Assembly (NCBI GenBank): GCA_965200505.1
Contig: OZ241343.1
Span: forward strand, 1,674,001 to 1,738,000
Source: VXNE01 sp965200505
GTDB taxonomy: Bacteria > Pseudomonadota > Gammaproteobacteria > Pseudomonadales > Azotimanducaceae
Length of the DNA: 64,000 nucleotides
Reading direction: 5' to 3'
In this document: positions 63,882 to 64,000 of the stretch, piece after piece
Layout of the letters: the number at the start of each line of letters is the position of its first letter
How positions within the stretch are numbered: the stretch's first letter is position 1
Notes under the pieces: generated by a model
What the model was told of the DNA's origin: nothing
Database searches by the model: none
The model's input: only the letters and a program-made list of their open reading frames with translations
Translations under genes and position numbers: made by a program

Positions 63882-64000
63882 ATGGCCGCGGATTCCGGCG
63901 AGTACATTCGCCACCACCTCACCAACCTCACCTACGGGCGCTGCCCGGACGGCGCTTGGGGGTTCGCGCCGTGCCCGGGCGACGCGCCGATGGGGTTCAT
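63882..64000 (+). CDS. atpB: ATP synthase F0 subunit a, N-terminal part (runs off window)
   Basis: First 39 codons: MAADSGEYIRHHLTNLTYGR matches the EYIxHHLTNL start of subunit a in gammaproteobacteria. Three bases separate it from the atpI stop. The rest is beyond base 64000. Confidence 0.93.
   Translation, partial: MAADSGEYIRHHLTNLTYGRCPDGAWGFAPCPGDAPMGF

Overview
The window looks like a chromosomal segment of a high-GC gammaproteobacterium, probably an uncultured or marine lineage; the genus is not identifiable from what I can see. The right third carries the replication-origin neighbourhood in an order known from pseudomonads and relatives: def-fmt-rsmB-trkA-trkH, lpxL-tag, gmhB-plsC, gyrB-recF-dnaN-dnaA, oriC, rpmH-rnpA-yidD-yidC-mnmE-mnmG-rsmG-parA-parB, then atpI-atpB. 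The rpoD to tRNA-Ile(CAT) adjacency and a cdsA-rseP-bamA block also point to Gammaproteobacteria.

Layout. 1-0.9 kb: 3' part of a GDP-mannose synthesis gene (manC/algA type). 0.9-9.7 kb is an accessory block: GC-rich palindromic repeats, a small membrane/coiled-coil protein, an AlbA_2/HATPase protein with an unusual C-terminal extension, a four-gene minus-strand cluster (two CsgG-like lipoprotein-channel relatives followed by two paralogous secreted beta-rich proteins), and a tyrosine recombinase whose gene lies between perfect inverted repeats. 10-12.3 kb: a glycosyltransferase and an O-antigen-ligase-like protein. 12.3-15.5 kb: tRNA-Ile, rpoD and a nitronate-monooxygenase-like enzyme. 15.5-20.5 kb: three tandem AAA-like ATPase/PD-(D/E)XK nuclease paralogues with duplicated promoters, the third broken by a 13-bp tandem duplication, then an AbrB-type antitoxin with only a vestige of a toxin.

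20.8-29.7 kb is the most striking part for metabolism. A single ORF encodes a class II HMG-CoA reductase fused to a mevalonate kinase, directly upstream of cdsA-rseP-bamA. The MEP-pathway gene dxr, normally between cdsA and rseP in this group, is absent there. I infer that isoprenoid precursors are made by the mevalonate route. 29.7-38.2 kb holds assorted genes: a small membrane protein, a luciferase-like oxidoreductase, an MFS transporter, a truncated and catalytically dead ABC-permease/M1-peptidase relative, a dimethylformamidase large-subunit homologue, an epoxide-hydrolase-like enzyme and an aquaporin.

38.2-64 kb is essential housekeeping: ribosome rescue, Met-tRNA formylation and deformylation, K+ uptake, lipid A and phospholipid acylation, heptose synthesis, DNA replication and segregation, membrane-protein insertion, tRNA modification and the start of the ATP synthase operon. 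Two parS-like palindromes lie inside recF, and DnaA boxes with an AT-rich stretch lie between dnaA and rpmH. Several genes (1541, the three ATPases, 37502) have a -10-like hexamer six or seven bases before the start codon, suggesting leaderless mRNAs.
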